From NCBI RefSeq assembly GCF_011057975.1, contig NZ_CP049109.1, positions 62,001-126,000 on the forward strand: 64,000 nucleotides of DNA, read 5' to 3'. Shown piece after piece: positions 16,541-25,478 of this stretch. Numbering within the stretch: the stretch's first letter is position 1; each line of letters starts with the position of its first letter. The position numbers were made by a program, and so were the translations under genes. The notes below the pieces were generated by a model. The model was not told the DNA's origin. It saw nothing but the letters and a program-made list of their open reading frames with translations, and ran no database searches. The DNA comes from Sphingosinithalassobacter tenebrarum. Its GTDB lineage: Bacteria; Pseudomonadota; Alphaproteobacteria; Sphingomonadales; Sphingomonadaceae.

Positions 16541-18077
16541 ACTGCCCGAGCAACTGTCGGGTAGCCGGATGCATGGGGGATTTGAGCATCCGGTCATACG
16601 GCCCCTGTTCGACAATCCTTCCAGACTCCATCACCGCAAGCCGATGACAAAGGGAACGCGCGACTGCGAGGTCGTGCGTAATCATCAGGATTGCGAGTTG
16701 GCGGTCGCGCTGCAGCCGCTGCAGCAGCGATAGGATTCGGCCCGCGACGAGCACGTCCAGCGCCGAGGTTGCTTCATCGAGCAGGATCAGCTCGGGCCCG
16801 GCGGCCAGTGCGCGCGCTATCGCGATGCGCTGCGTCTGGCCGCCGGATAATTCGGCTGGGCGGCGGTCCGCAAAACCGCCGCCCAGTTCGACTTCATCGA
16901 GCAGCCCCCGCACTCTTTCGCGCCGCTCCGCTTCCGAAAGTTCCGGGCAAAGAAAGCGTAGCGGCTCGGCAATGCTTTCCGCTGCCGTCCAGCGCGGATC
17001 GAGGCTTGCGACCGGGTCCTGGAAGACCGGCTGCACCGCCCGGCGATACGCCGCCGTCATCCGCCCGCGCGTCGGCATCGCCACTCCGCGCCAGAAAATC
17101 TCGCCGTCGGTCATCGGGCCAAGCCGCCCCACGGCACGCGCGAGCGTCGATTTGCCCGAGCCGGAACGTCCCGCAAGCGCCAGTGCCTCGCCCCGGGCAA
17201 TCGCAAAATCCGCATCCTGCACCAGCGGCAACGGGCGCCCGCGCCAGCCCGGCCCCGGCACCGAAACGCAGACTTTGCGCGCTTCGATCAGCGGTTCGCC
17301 AGGCGCAGGAAGATCAGGCGGCGGCGCGGCAAGCGACGGGCTGGCTTCGACCAGCGCCCGCGTGACCGCCTCGCGCGGCTCGTTCAGAAGCCTGGCTGCC
17401 GGGCCCGCCTCGACGGCCCGACCGGCATCGAGCACCGTCACGCTGTCGGCATGTGCCGCCACCAGCGGCAGATCGTGACTGACCAGCAGCACTGCCATTC
17501 CGTCGCCGCGCAGGCGATCGATCAGGTCGAGAATATGATGCCGAAGCGAGGCATCGAGCGCGCTGGTCGGCTCGTCGGCAACCAGCAGCAGCGGATCATG
17601 CGCCACAGCCGCGGCGATCATTACCCGTTGCCGCTCCCCGCCCGAAAGCCGATGCGGCCAACTGTCGAGCCTTGCCTGCGGATCGGCGATGCCCACCCGA
17701 TCGAGCATTGCCGCCAGCGCGCGCCGGTCGGGCGCGCCCGCGCCGCCCGCGCGCGCCGACTCGGCAAGCTGGCGCCCGATCGTCAGATGCGGTGCCAGCG
17801 CCGTCAGCGGCTGCTGAAAGGCGAACCCGACGCGGGCACGATGACGTCGGAGCGCCCGCTCGCCGCATCCGATCAGTTCGGTGCCGTCCAGCCGCGCCGA
17901 TCCCGTCGGCCGGCCCGGGGCGAGGCCGAAAGGCGCGAAACAACTCATGCTCTTGCCCGATCCCGACGCGCCGACCAGCGCCGTGCAGCGCCCGCGCCGC
18001 ACGTCGAATGCCACATCGTGCAGGATCGGCGTCTTGCCGATCGTCAGCAACAACCGCTCGACGATATAGACGCTCAT
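16539..18077 (-). CDS. Peptide/nickel-type ABC transporter, fused double ATPase
   Basis: A 512-residue cytosolic protein with two complete nucleotide-binding domains fused in one chain. Domain 1: Walker A GASGSGKS, signature LSGGERQRV, Walker B LLLVADEP, H-loop LVSHD. Domain 2 (from about 265): Walker A GRSGSGKS, signature LSGGQTQRI, Walker B LILLDEATSALD, H-loop MITHD. This corresponds to OppD-OppF or YejF-type importers. Its start overlaps the stop of the permease gene by 4 bp (ATGA). No periplasmic binding-protein gene lies in the cluster. Confidence 0.9.
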   Translation of the reverse strand: MSVYIVERLLLTIGKTPILHDVAFDVRRGRCTALVGASGSGKSMSCFAPFGLAPGRPTGSARLDGTELIGCGERALRRHRARVGFAFQQPLTALAPHLTIGRQLAESARAGGAGAPDRRALAAMLDRVGIADPQARLDSWPHRLSGGERQRVMIAAAVAHDPLLLVADEPTSALDASLRHHILDLIDRLRGDGMAVLLVSHDLPLVAAHADSVTVLDAGRAVEAGPAARLLNEPREAVTRALVEASPSLAAPPPDLPAPGEPLIEARKVCVSVPGPGWRGRPLPLVQDADFAIARGEALALAGRSGSGKSTLARAVGRLGPMTDGEIFWRGVAMPTRGRMTAAYRRAVQPVFQDPVASLDPRWTAAESIAEPLRFLCPELSEAERRERVRGLLDEVELGGGFADRRPAELSGGQTQRIAIARALAAGPELILLDEATSALDVLVAGRILSLLQRLQRDRQLAILMITHDLAVARSLCHRLAVMESGRIVEQGPYDRMLKSPMHPATRQLLGQ

Positions 18078-18856
18078 CGCGCCATCCGCCCGCGAAGCCC
18101 TTCGCCGACACGATTGAGCGCCACCACCAGCGTCACCAGCACAGCGCCGGGAACGAGCAGCGTAAGCGGCGCGATGTCCATGTCGTCGGCGCCGTCATGG
18201 ACCAGGATGCCGAGCGACGTCAGCGGCTCCTGAACGCCCAGGCCGAGAAAGGAGAGGAAACTCTCCACCATCACCACCTGCGGCACCGTGAGCATCAGAT
18301 AGGCAATCGCCACCGGAGCGACATTGGGCAGGATATGCTCCGTCATCCGCGCCTGCACCGATGCCCCGGCGGCTTCGCTCGCCACGATGAAGGGGCGATT
18401 CTTCAGCGTCATCACCTGCCCGCGCACGACGCGCGCCATCGTCAGCCATTCGACGGCCCCGATGCCGAGAAAGACGAGCAGGATCGAGCGGCCGAATACC
18501 ACCATCAGCACGATGACGACGAACATGAATGGGAGCGCATAGAGGGCGTCTACGATGCGCATCATCACTTCGTCGACGCGCCCGCCGAACCATCCGGCCA
18601 CCGCGCCCCATGCCGTTCCGATCAGCAGCGCGACCAGCGCCGCGGCAGTCGCCACCGCAAGCGTCACGCGGGTGCCTGCCAGCGTGCGCGCCAGCAGATC
18701 GCGCCCGATGCTGTCCGTGCCCAGCGGATGTCCCGCGCTGAACGGCGCGGCGCGAACCGCGTCCCAATCGATATCGGCATAGCCCCAGGCGAGCAGCGGC
18801 GGCAGCAGCAGCGCGGCAAGCGCGATGACCGCAACCGTCGTGATCGCGCCCCTCAT
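18074..18856 (-). CDS. Peptide-type ABC transporter permease (OppC/DppC-like)
   Basis: A 260-residue inner-membrane protein with about six hydrophobic segments. The opening GTDSIGRDLLARTLAGTRVTL is typical of OppC/DppC-type permeases. The cytoplasmic coupling (EAA) loop is EAAGASVQARMTEHILPN near residues 160-177. Upstream start codons would run into the neighbouring permease; ATG 18856 overlaps that gene's TGA (ATGA), giving a translationally coupled permease pair followed by the fused ATPase. Confidence 0.88.
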   Translation of the reverse strand: MRGAITTVAVIALAALLLPPLLAWGYADIDWDAVRAAPFSAGHPLGTDSIGRDLLARTLAGTRVTLAVATAAALVALLIGTAWGAVAGWFGGRVDEVMMRIVDALYALPFMFVVIVLMVVFGRSILLVFLGIGAVEWLTMARVVRGQVMTLKNRPFIVASEAAGASVQARMTEHILPNVAPVAIAYLMLTVPQVVMVESFLSFLGLGVQEPLTSLGILVHDGADDMDIAPLTLLVPGAVLVTLVVALNRVGEGLRGRMAR

Positions 18857-19767
18857 TCGCGCGCTCGCGGATCGAGCAGGCCGTAGAGCAGATCCGCGAT
18901 CAGATTGAAGAGCAGGATCAGCCCGGCATAGAGAATCACCACCCCCATCACGAGCGGATAATCGCGGTTGAGCGCGCCCTGCACGAAATAGCGGCCAAGT
19001 CCCGGCAGTCCGAACACCGTTTCGATCACCACTGCGCCGGTCAGCAGGCCTGCGGCGGCGGGCGCGAGATAGCTGACCACCGGAATCAGTGCGGGCGGCA
19101 GCGCATGATGCCACAGCACCACGAAGGGCGGCAGGCCACGCGCGCGCGCGGTGCGCACATGATCCTGCGCCAGCGTCGCCGATAGGCCGGTCCGCGTCAG
19201 CTTGGCGACTGCGCCCGCGACGGGCATTGCCAATGCGATGACCGGCAGGACCAGTGACGCCGGACCGCCCAGCCCCGCCACGGGCAACCAGTTGAGCCAG
19301 AGCGCGAAAATCAGCGCCAGCACGGGCCCGGTAACGAAGCTCGGCAGCGCCACCGAAAGCGATGCGGCGAGGTCGATCGCGCGGTCGGCCAGACTGCCCG
19401 GACGCAGCGCCCCGGCGATTCCGCCGCCCACCCCCAGCACCAGCGCGACGATCAGCGCCAGCCCGCCGAGCATAAGCGACACCGGCAGGCCCTGCGCGAT
19501 CAGCGCGGAAACCGTGAAGTCCTTATAGACCAGCGACGGCCCGAAATCGCCCTGCGCCAGATTGGCCAGATAGCGGCCAAGCTGTTCGAGCAGCGGCCTG
19601 TCGAGCCCATAGGCGCGATCGAGCGCGGCGCGCGTGGCGTCGCTCAGCGGGCGCTCGGCGTCGAAGGGACTGCCGGGCGCCGCGCGCATCAGGAAAAAGG
19701 AAGCAAGGACGACCGCGAACAGGGTCGGGATCGCCGTGGCAAGTCGGCGCAGCAGGATTGCCCGCAA
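18853..19767 (-). CDS. Peptide-type ABC transporter permease (OppB/DppB-like)
   Basis: A 304-residue inner-membrane protein, first gene of the three-gene importer cluster. Features include an N-terminal membrane segment, the periplasmic segment with GDFGPSLVYKDFTVSALIAQGLP typical of OppB, the coupling loop TARARGLPPFVVLWHHALPPAL, and ETVFGLPGLGRYFVQGALNRDYP. The start is a TTG (19767) with a GGGGG run about 7-11 bases upstream; I see no ATG or GTG before the first membrane segment. It begins 18 bp after the bamF stop, so it may be read from that transcript. Confidence 0.87.
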   Translation of the reverse strand: MRAILLRRLATAIPTLFAVVLASFFLMRAAPGSPFDAERPLSDATRAALDRAYGLDRPLLEQLGRYLANLAQGDFGPSLVYKDFTVSALIAQGLPVSLMLGGLALIVALVLGVGGGIAGALRPGSLADRAIDLAASLSVALPSFVTGPVLALIFALWLNWLPVAGLGGPASLVLPVIALAMPVAGAVAKLTRTGLSATLAQDHVRTARARGLPPFVVLWHHALPPALIPVVSYLAPAAAGLLTGAVVIETVFGLPGLGRYFVQGALNRDYPLVMGVVILYAGLILLFNLIADLLYGLLDPRARE

Positions 19768-19785
19768 GCGCCCGGCCCCCTGTCG

Positions 19786-20196
19786 TTACTGCGGCGTGGA
19801 GGCCGAAGCGTCGCGACCGTCGCCCTCCGGCGCGGCGACGATGTCGCGCGTCGTGTTGCTCTTGTCGACGACATTGGTGTCGGTGCTGCCTGCGGCCGAA
19901 CGGATGCCCTGCTGGGCAACGCCGCGATCGGCCTGATCGAGCGTCGCCGATTCGGCGGCGCTACGCTGCGCCGGGCCGCCGAACAGCGCCTCGAGCGCCT
20001 GATCGGAAGCGGTCGCGCCGGCGCGCGCGGCGCCCGGGCGGGGCGGCACAAGCGAATAATCGGGCGGAATCACCAGCGGCGCCTGGCGCGAAACGGCGAA
20101 TTCGTCGGGGCGATCGCGGTTCAGCCCGGAACTGCCGCAGCCCGAGACCAGCACGGCACTGGCGAGCACGGCGGCGATCGGCAGCATCTTACGCAT
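19786..20196 (-). CDS. bamF: BamF-like lipoprotein (DUF3035)
   Basis: A 136-residue lipoprotein: signal peptide, lipobox VSGC, then the DUF3035 segment PDEFAVSRQAPLVIPPDYSLVPPRPG, which is the most conserved block of the alphaproteobacterial BamF family, an accessory lipoprotein of the outer-membrane protein assembly machine. The rest is low-complexity. ATG 20196 has GGAGA 8 bases upstream; in-frame ATGs at 20205 and 20232 lack a well-placed site. It follows lspA (16-bp gap), whose product would process its lipobox. Confidence 0.83.
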   Translation of the reverse strand: MRKMLPIAAVLASAVLVSGCGSSGLNRDRPDEFAVSRQAPLVIPPDYSLVPPRPGAARAGATASDQALEALFGGPAQRSAAESATLDQADRGVAQQGIRSAAGSTDTNVVDKSNTTRDIVAAPEGDGRDASASTPQ

Positions 20197-20212
20197 TGAC
20201 TTCATTCTCCAT

Positions 20213-20755
20213 CTACGGCCGCTCGACCACATCCTTGTCGCGCACGAACAATGCGCGGAACAGCAAAATCACGACTCCGATCGTAATGGCTGCATCGGCG
20301 ACATTGAAGACCAAAAACGGCCGCCATGTCCCGAAGTGCAGATCGGCGAAATCGACGACGAAACCGAGACGCGAGCGATCGAGGATATTGCCCAGCGCAC
20401 CGCCCAGCACCATGCCGAGCGCGACGATGTCCCAGATCTTCTTTTCGCGCCACATCCAGATAGCGACGCCGATCGCGATCGCCCCGGTAAGCATCACCAG
20501 CGCCCAGCGCATCGCATCGTTATTCGCCTCAAGCAGCCCCAGCGAAACGCCGACATTGGGCACGAACCGCAGATCGAAAAAGGGCAGCAGCCTCTGCAGA
20601 TAGCCCAGATCGCCAATGTCCATATTCCGGGCCAGGCGCTCCTGAACCAGCGCGATATCAACGCCCAGCAGGCCGATCACTACCAGCTTGCTGATCTGAT
20701 CGACAACGAAGATCAGCACCGCCGTCGCCAGCCCGATTCCGCGCGAAACATTCAT
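20213..20755 (-). CDS. lspA: Lipoprotein signal peptidase (signal peptidase II)
   Basis: A 180-residue inner-membrane aspartic protease with four hydrophobic segments. Conserved blocks are DQISKLVV in TM1, VPNVGVSLGLL, the first catalytic-Asp motif GGALGNILDR, the second motif VVDFADLHFG, and VFNVADAAITIG. It removes the signal peptide of lipidated prolipoproteins. ATG 20755 overlaps the ileS stop by 4 bp (ATGA), the classic ileS-lspA coupling. Confidence 0.95.
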   Translation of the reverse strand: MNVSRGIGLATAVLIFVVDQISKLVVIGLLGVDIALVQERLARNMDIGDLGYLQRLLPFFDLRFVPNVGVSLGLLEANNDAMRWALVMLTGAIAIGVAIWMWREKKIWDIVALGMVLGGALGNILDRSRLGFVVDFADLHFGTWRPFLVFNVADAAITIGVVILLFRALFVRDKDVVERP

Positions 20756-23697
20756 GGATTCACCACCTCGCTGCAGCGGTCGCACAAAGCGCCCTCTTCG
20801 GCAACTTCGGGCAGGTGCCGCCAGCACCGGCCGCATTTGTCATAGTCCGTCCGAGTGACGGTGACATCGCCATCGCGTTTCGCGACTGACGCGACGATGA
20901 ACAGCTCGGCGAGCGTCACTTCGTCCATCGGCAATTCGGGCACGGTCACGGCGGCTTCGTTGCTCGAACGGATCGTCTTTTCGCGGCGATAGGGCTCGAT
21001 CGCCTCGGTCACGCGCTCGCGAAGGCTGCGCACCGCCGCCCAGTCGGCATCAAGCCTGTCGTGCGACAAATCGGGCAGCTGCGGCCATTCGAGGAAATGG
21101 ACCGATCCGTCCTCGCTCGGGAAGCGCGCCTGCCACACTTCCTCCGCCGTAAAGGCGAGGACCGGCGCGGCATAGCGGACCAGCGCATGGAACAGCGTGT
21201 CGAGCACGGTGCGATAGGCGCGCCGCTTGGCGTCGTCCTTCGCGTCGCAATAGAGGCAATCCTTGCGGATATCGAAGAAGAAGGCCGACAGGTCCTCATT
21301 CGCGAAATCGGTGAGCGCGCGGATATAGACGTCGAATTCGTACTTCTCCGCCGCCTCGCGCAGCGTCGTGTCGAGATCGCCGAGCAAGTGGAGCACATAG
21401 CGCTCCAGCTCGGGCATATCCTTCACATCCACCTTTTCAGCGTCGGTAAAGCCGTCGAGCCCGCCGAGCATGTACCGAAAACTGTTCCGCAGCTTGCGAT
21501 AGGCGTCCGACGTGCCTGCCAGCACCTGCTTGCCGATGCGCACATCCTCGAAATAATCGGTCTGCGCGACCCACATGCGCAGGATGTCGGCGCCCGATTC
21601 CTGAATGATCTTGAGCGGATCGACGACATTGCCGAGCGACTTGGACATCTTGCGCCCCTTGTCGTCGAGCGCGAAGCCATGCGTCAGCACCGCCTTGTAC
21701 GGCGGCTCGCCGCGCGTGCCGCAGCTTTCCAGCAGCGACGACTGGAACCAGCCGCGATGCTGGTCCGACCCTTCGAGATAGAGGTCGGCACGCACGCCCT
21801 CGCCATAGCGCGCTTCGAGCACGAAGGCGTGGGTGCTGCCCGAATCGAACCACACGTCGAGAATGTCGGTGACGACTTCGAATTCGTCGATGTCGTATTT
21901 GTCGCCGAGGATCTTCTGATGATCGGCGGCAAACCATGCGTCGGCGCCGCCTTCGCGAAATGCGTCGAGGATCGCGGCATTGACCCATTTGTCGCGCAGA
22001 TATTCGCCGGTCTTCTTGCGGACATAGAGCGGGATCGGCACGCCCCAGGCGCGCTGGCGGCTGATCACCCAGTCGGGGCGGCCGTCGACCATCGAGCGGA
22101 TACGGTTCTTCGAGCGTTCGGGCACCCAGCGAGTCCGCTCGATCCCGTCGAGCGCGAGTTCGCGCAGCGTCGGGCCGTTATGCGTCGACATGGGAAGCTC
22201 GCCGCCGAACGGGCTGGGCACATCGACCGCGACCGGATCGGCGCCCTTGTCCATCGGAATGAACCATTGCGGGGTGCAGCGATAGATGAGCGGCGCCTTT
22301 GAGCGCCAGCTGTGTGGATAGCTGTGCCGCGTGCTTTCATCGTTACGCGCCGAAAGCAGCGCCCCGACTTCCTTCAGATCCGTGCAAATCGGACCATCGG
22401 GGGCCAGCAGCTTCTTGTTGATGACTGACAGCGACTTATCGACTGGCCACGGCCAGTTTTCGCGATACCGCCCATCACCTTCAACCGCGAATACGGGACG
22501 CAGCGGCAGTTCAGACGTACCAAGTTCATCCGCATACTGCTTACACAGCAGGAAATCGTCCTCGCCATGATCGGGCGCCATATGGACCAGGCCGGTGCCG
22601 GCATCGGTGGTGACGAAATCGCCCGGCAGCAGCGGGCGCGGCGTCGCGTAGAAGCCGCCGAGCTTGTGCATCGGGTGACGCGCCTTGGCGCCGGCTAGGT
22701 CGGAGCCCTTGTACTTCTTTAAATCAGTGATCTCGCTGAGCTTCGTGTTTAGCCAATCGGGACGCTGAGATGGCCTCACTGCCGTGGCCACAATCTCGGC
22801 CTCTTCATCATGGGAGGGAAACTTGCCCACACGCCGCAAGAACTCAGTGTAAAGCGCGTGCTCGGCAGCCACCAGGACTTGCTTGCCTTCCACCTCAGTC
22901 AGCCAGTATTCAACCTCTGGTCCATAAGCCAAAGCCTGATTCACCGGGATCGTCCACGGGGTCGTAGTCCAGATTACCGCATGCGCGCCGACCAGTTCGG
23001 GCGCGTTCGGCGCTTCGACAATCTCGAACGCCACGTCGATCTGAGTCGAGGGGATGTTCTCATATTCGACTTCGGCTTCGGCGAGCGCGGTCTTTTCGAC
23101 CGGGGACCACATCACCGGCTTGGCGCCGCGATAGAGCTGGCCGCTTTCGGCGAACTTCAGAAGCTCGCCCGCGATGATCGCTTCGCTTTCAAAGCGCATG
23201 GTGAGATACGGGTCTTCCCAATCGCCCATCACGCCCAGCCGCTCAAACTGTTCGCGCTGCACCGCCACCCATTTTTCCGCGTACGCACGGCATTCGGCGC
23301 GGAAGGCGACCGGATCGACTTCGTCCTTGTTGAGCTTCTTCTTGCGATACTGCTCCTCGACCTTCCATTCGATCGGCAGGCCGTGGCAATCCCAGCCGGG
23401 GACATAGGGCGCGTCCTTGCCCAGCAGTGACTGCGAGCGGACGACGATGTCCTTCAGGATCTTGTTGAGCGCATGGCCCATGTGAATGTCGCCATTCGCA
23501 TAGGGCGGGCCGTCGTGGAGCAGGAAGCGTTCGCGCCCGGCGCGCTGTTCACGCAGCCGATCGTAAATGCCGATCCGTTCCCAGCGTTCGAGAATGCCGG
23601 GCTCCTTGCTGGCAAGGCCCGCCTTCATGGGGAAATCGGTCTTCGGCAGGAAGACGGTGTCGCGCCAGTCGCGCTTGGTGTCGGTTGCGTCGGTCAT
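20752..23697 (-). CDS. ileS: Isoleucyl-tRNA synthetase
   Basis: A 981-residue class I synthetase. The HIGH motif appears as DIHMGHALNKIL near residue 75 and the KMSKS motif as GRKMSKSLGNVVDP near 695. The editing domain lies between (TTDAGTGLVHMAPDHGEDD with the conserved Thr and His/Asp). The C-terminal zinc-binding module has CGRCW and CDRC. ATG 23697 is preferred over upstream GTGs because the MTDATDTKRDWRDTVFLPKT opening is normal for the family. It heads ileS-lspA-bamF; a composite repeat lies about 70 bp upstream. Confidence 0.97.
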   Translation of the reverse strand: MTDATDTKRDWRDTVFLPKTDFPMKAGLASKEPGILERWERIGIYDRLREQRAGRERFLLHDGPPYANGDIHMGHALNKILKDIVVRSQSLLGKDAPYVPGWDCHGLPIEWKVEEQYRKKKLNKDEVDPVAFRAECRAYAEKWVAVQREQFERLGVMGDWEDPYLTMRFESEAIIAGELLKFAESGQLYRGAKPVMWSPVEKTALAEAEVEYENIPSTQIDVAFEIVEAPNAPELVGAHAVIWTTTPWTIPVNQALAYGPEVEYWLTEVEGKQVLVAAEHALYTEFLRRVGKFPSHDEEAEIVATAVRPSQRPDWLNTKLSEITDLKKYKGSDLAGAKARHPMHKLGGFYATPRPLLPGDFVTTDAGTGLVHMAPDHGEDDFLLCKQYADELGTSELPLRPVFAVEGDGRYRENWPWPVDKSLSVINKKLLAPDGPICTDLKEVGALLSARNDESTRHSYPHSWRSKAPLIYRCTPQWFIPMDKGADPVAVDVPSPFGGELPMSTHNGPTLRELALDGIERTRWVPERSKNRIRSMVDGRPDWVISRQRAWGVPIPLYVRKKTGEYLRDKWVNAAILDAFREGGADAWFAADHQKILGDKYDIDEFEVVTDILDVWFDSGSTHAFVLEARYGEGVRADLYLEGSDQHRGWFQSSLLESCGTRGEPPYKAVLTHGFALDDKGRKMSKSLGNVVDPLKIIQESGADILRMWVAQTDYFEDVRIGKQVLAGTSDAYRKLRNSFRYMLGGLDGFTDAEKVDVKDMPELERYVLHLLGDLDTTLREAAEKYEFDVYIRALTDFANEDLSAFFFDIRKDCLYCDAKDDAKRRAYRTVLDTLFHALVRYAAPVLAFTAEEVWQARFPSEDGSVHFLEWPQLPDLSHDRLDADWAAVRSLRERVTEAIEPYRREKTIRSSNEAAVTVPELPMDEVTLAELFIVASVAKRDGDVTVTRTDYDKCGRCWRHLPEVAEEGALCDRCSEVVNP

Positions 23698-23764
23698 GGG
23701 TATCGCGCCGATTAGAGGATGCGCGCGCGCATGCAAAGCGTCAGTTGCGTGTTTCGCGCTGTCT

Positions 23765-23890
23765 ATTCCTCCCCCGGAGGGGGAGGGGGACCGCGAAGCG
23801 GTGGAGGGGTAGTAGCGTCCTGCGGTGTGCTTTGGGCTCTTACCCCTCCACCATGCTGCGCATGGTCCCCCTCCCCCTCCGGGGGAGGAA
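23765..23890. repeat. Composite inverted-repeat element, copy 1 (REPIN-like)
   Basis: Two inverted units (23766-23811 and 23840-23890) are separated by a 28-bp spacer. Each unit reads TTCCTCCCCCGGAGGGGGAG, then GGGGACC, a small palindromic core, and GGTGGAGGGGTA. Unit 1 has the core CGCGAAGCG, unit 2 the core ATGCGCAGCAT. The whole element, spacer included, is found again in reverse orientation at 25457-25584. It lies between ribF and ileS. Confidence 0.9.
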
Positions 23891-23892
23891 CT

Positions 23893-23968
23893 TGCGAAGC
23901 CCCGTCCTGCCCTCCTCCAGCGGCCCGCGAGAAGAAGGACGGCGATTCGACAGGCTCAACGCAAACGG
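23893..23968. repeat. GTCGAAG-type repeat, degenerate copy
   Basis: The right arm GGACGGCGATTCGACAGGCT followed by CAACGCAAACGG resembles the right arms at about 40191-40222 and 58691-58723. The left arm is reduced to GCGAAGCCCCGTCCTG. It lies next to the composite element in the ribF-ileS gap. Confidence 0.6.
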
Positions 23969-23975
23969 GCGAAGG

Positions 23976-24908
23976 TTATTCGGGCTTCGCCAGCGCCGCC
24001 CTGGCATCCTCGCAATCGCGGGCGATCTGGGCTTTCAGCGCATCCATATCGTCGAACTTCGCTTCGGGGCGCAGATAGTCGATTAGCTGCACTTCGATCG
24101 TCTGCCCGTAGAGATCGCCTGAAAAATCGAAGAAATAGGGTTCGAGCAATTCCACCGGCGGATCGATCATCGGGCGAATGCCGAGATTGGCGACGCCGTC
24201 GACCAGCCGCCCGTCGGGCAGGCGCCCGCGCACCGCATAGACGCCGTAGGCGGGCCGCAGATACGGGCCGAGCGCCAGATTCGCAGTCGGCCAGCCGAGC
24301 TGCCGCCCGAGTTTGGCGCCGGGCTCCACCACGCCCTCAATCGCGAAGGGCCGCGTCAGCAGCGCCGCCGCCGCGCGCGGCTTGCCCGCCTTGAGCAATT
24401 CGCGAATCCGGCTGGACGAGACGGTTTCCCCGGCGCCCGCGACCGGCGAGACGGTTTCGACGCCGAACCCCATCGCCGCGCCCAGCTCGCGCAGCACCGG
24501 GACATTGCCTTCGCGGCCCTTGCCGAAGGTAAAATCGCCGCCCGTCACCACGCCCGCAGCGCCGATCGCCTCGACCAGCCGCTGGCGTGCATATTCGTCG
24601 GCATGGAGGCTCGCCAGTTCGGCATCGAATTTGAAGACGAGCATCGCGTCGGCCCCCGCCGCGCCGAACAGCCGCTGGCGCTGATCGAGCGTAGTCAGCC
24701 GGAACGGCTCGGCCTCGGGCACGAAATAGCGGACCGGGTGCGGATCGAAGGTCGCGACGATCGCCGGGCGCCCCTCGCGCCGCGCCCAGTCGATAGCGCG
24801 ACCCGCCACGGCCTGATGGCCGAGGTGAAATCCGTCGAAATTACCGAGCGCGACGATACCGCCGCGCAAATGGGGCGGGACCGCCGAGCTGCCGTCCAGC
24901 CGCTCCAT
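23976..24908 (-). CDS. ribF: Bifunctional riboflavin kinase / FAD synthetase
   Basis: A 310-residue enzyme that phosphorylates riboflavin to FMN and adenylylates FMN to FAD. The N-terminal FAD synthetase domain has the nucleotidyl-transferase motif GNFDGFHLGHQA, VVTGGDFTFGKGREG and SSSRIRELL. The C-terminal kinase domain (from about residue 185) has LGWPTANL, PAYGVYAV, ANLGIRP and the closing EVQLIDYLRPEAKFDDMDAL. Length and domain order match family norms. It lies between folA and ileS on the minus strand; an older ribF-ileS-lspA linkage is now split by repeats. Confidence 0.96.
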   Translation of the reverse strand: MERLDGSSAVPPHLRGGIVALGNFDGFHLGHQAVAGRAIDWARREGRPAIVATFDPHPVRYFVPEAEPFRLTTLDQRQRLFGAAGADAMLVFKFDAELASLHADEYARQRLVEAIGAAGVVTGGDFTFGKGREGNVPVLRELGAAMGFGVETVSPVAGAGETVSSSRIRELLKAGKPRAAAALLTRPFAIEGVVEPGAKLGRQLGWPTANLALGPYLRPAYGVYAVRGRLPDGRLVDGVANLGIRPMIDPPVELLEPYFFDFSGDLYGQTIEVQLIDYLRPEAKFDDMDALKAQIARDCEDARAALAKPE

Positions 24909-24967
24909 GTCTCGCGCCTATAGCGAGAGCGGGCTCGCTTTCAAATGCCGCGAATCTGAGGGCGTGG

Positions 24968-25453
24968 TCATATCCGGCGTTCAAGCGTCACGAAGCTGTA
25001 TCCGGGACGGCCATCGGCTGGATCATGGTAATCGCGCGCAGTCTCGTACCAGTGCGCCGGATCGAATGGCGGCACGCTTGCATCGCCCTCCGGCTCGGCA
25101 TGGACTTCGGTGAGTTCGATGCGATCGGCGCGGTCGAGGAACAGCGCGAAGACTTCGGCGCCGCCGATCACTGCGATTTCGGGCGCATCGCCCGCCAGCG
25201 CAAGCGCCTCCTCTGGCGAATGCGCGACTTCGGCGCCTTCCGCCGACCAGCCTGTATCGCGCGTCAGCACGATATGGCGGCGACCGGGCAGCGGCGCGGG
25301 AAAGCTCTCGAACGTCTTGCGCCCCATCACCATCGGCTTACCCATCGTTTGCGCCTTGAACCGCTTTAGATCGGCGGGCAGACGCCAGGGCAAATCGCCG
25401 TCGCGGCCGATGACGCCGTTATCGGCGCGGGCGAGGTGAAAGGTGACGATCAT
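24968..25453 (-). CDS. folA: Dihydrofolate reductase
   Basis: A 161-residue enzyme that regenerates tetrahydrofolate with NADPH. Conserved blocks are ARADNGVIGRDGDLPWRLP, DLKRFKAQTMGKPMVMGRKT, FPAPLPGRRHIVLTR and the NADP-loop VIGGAEVFALFL; the C-terminal region has TEVHAEPEGDASVPPFDPAHW. Start ATG 25453. Its ribosome site GGGGGAGG is the end of a repeat element and lies in a perfect hairpin (separate entry). It follows thyA on the same strand, the usual partner that oxidises methylene-tetrahydrofolate to dihydrofolate. Confidence 0.96.
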   Translation of the reverse strand: MIVTFHLARADNGVIGRDGDLPWRLPADLKRFKAQTMGKPMVMGRKTFESFPAPLPGRRHIVLTRDTGWSAEGAEVAHSPEEALALAGDAPEIAVIGGAEVFALFLDRADRIELTEVHAEPEGDASVPPFDPAHWYETARDYHDPADGRPGYSFVTLERRI

Positions 25454-25478
25454 CGAATTCCTCCCCCGGAGGGGGAGG
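25454..25478 (-). promoter_or_regulatory. folA ribosome-binding site inside a repeat-derived hairpin
   Basis: In the folA mRNA sense the sequence is CCTCCCCC-TCC-GGGGGAGG (25478 down to 25460), then AATTCG and ATG. The right arm is the Shine-Dalgarno sequence, 6 bases from the start codon, and it pairs perfectly with the left arm over 8 G-C-rich base pairs with a 3-base loop. The hairpin is seen directly; its effect on translation is inferred. Confidence 0.6.
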
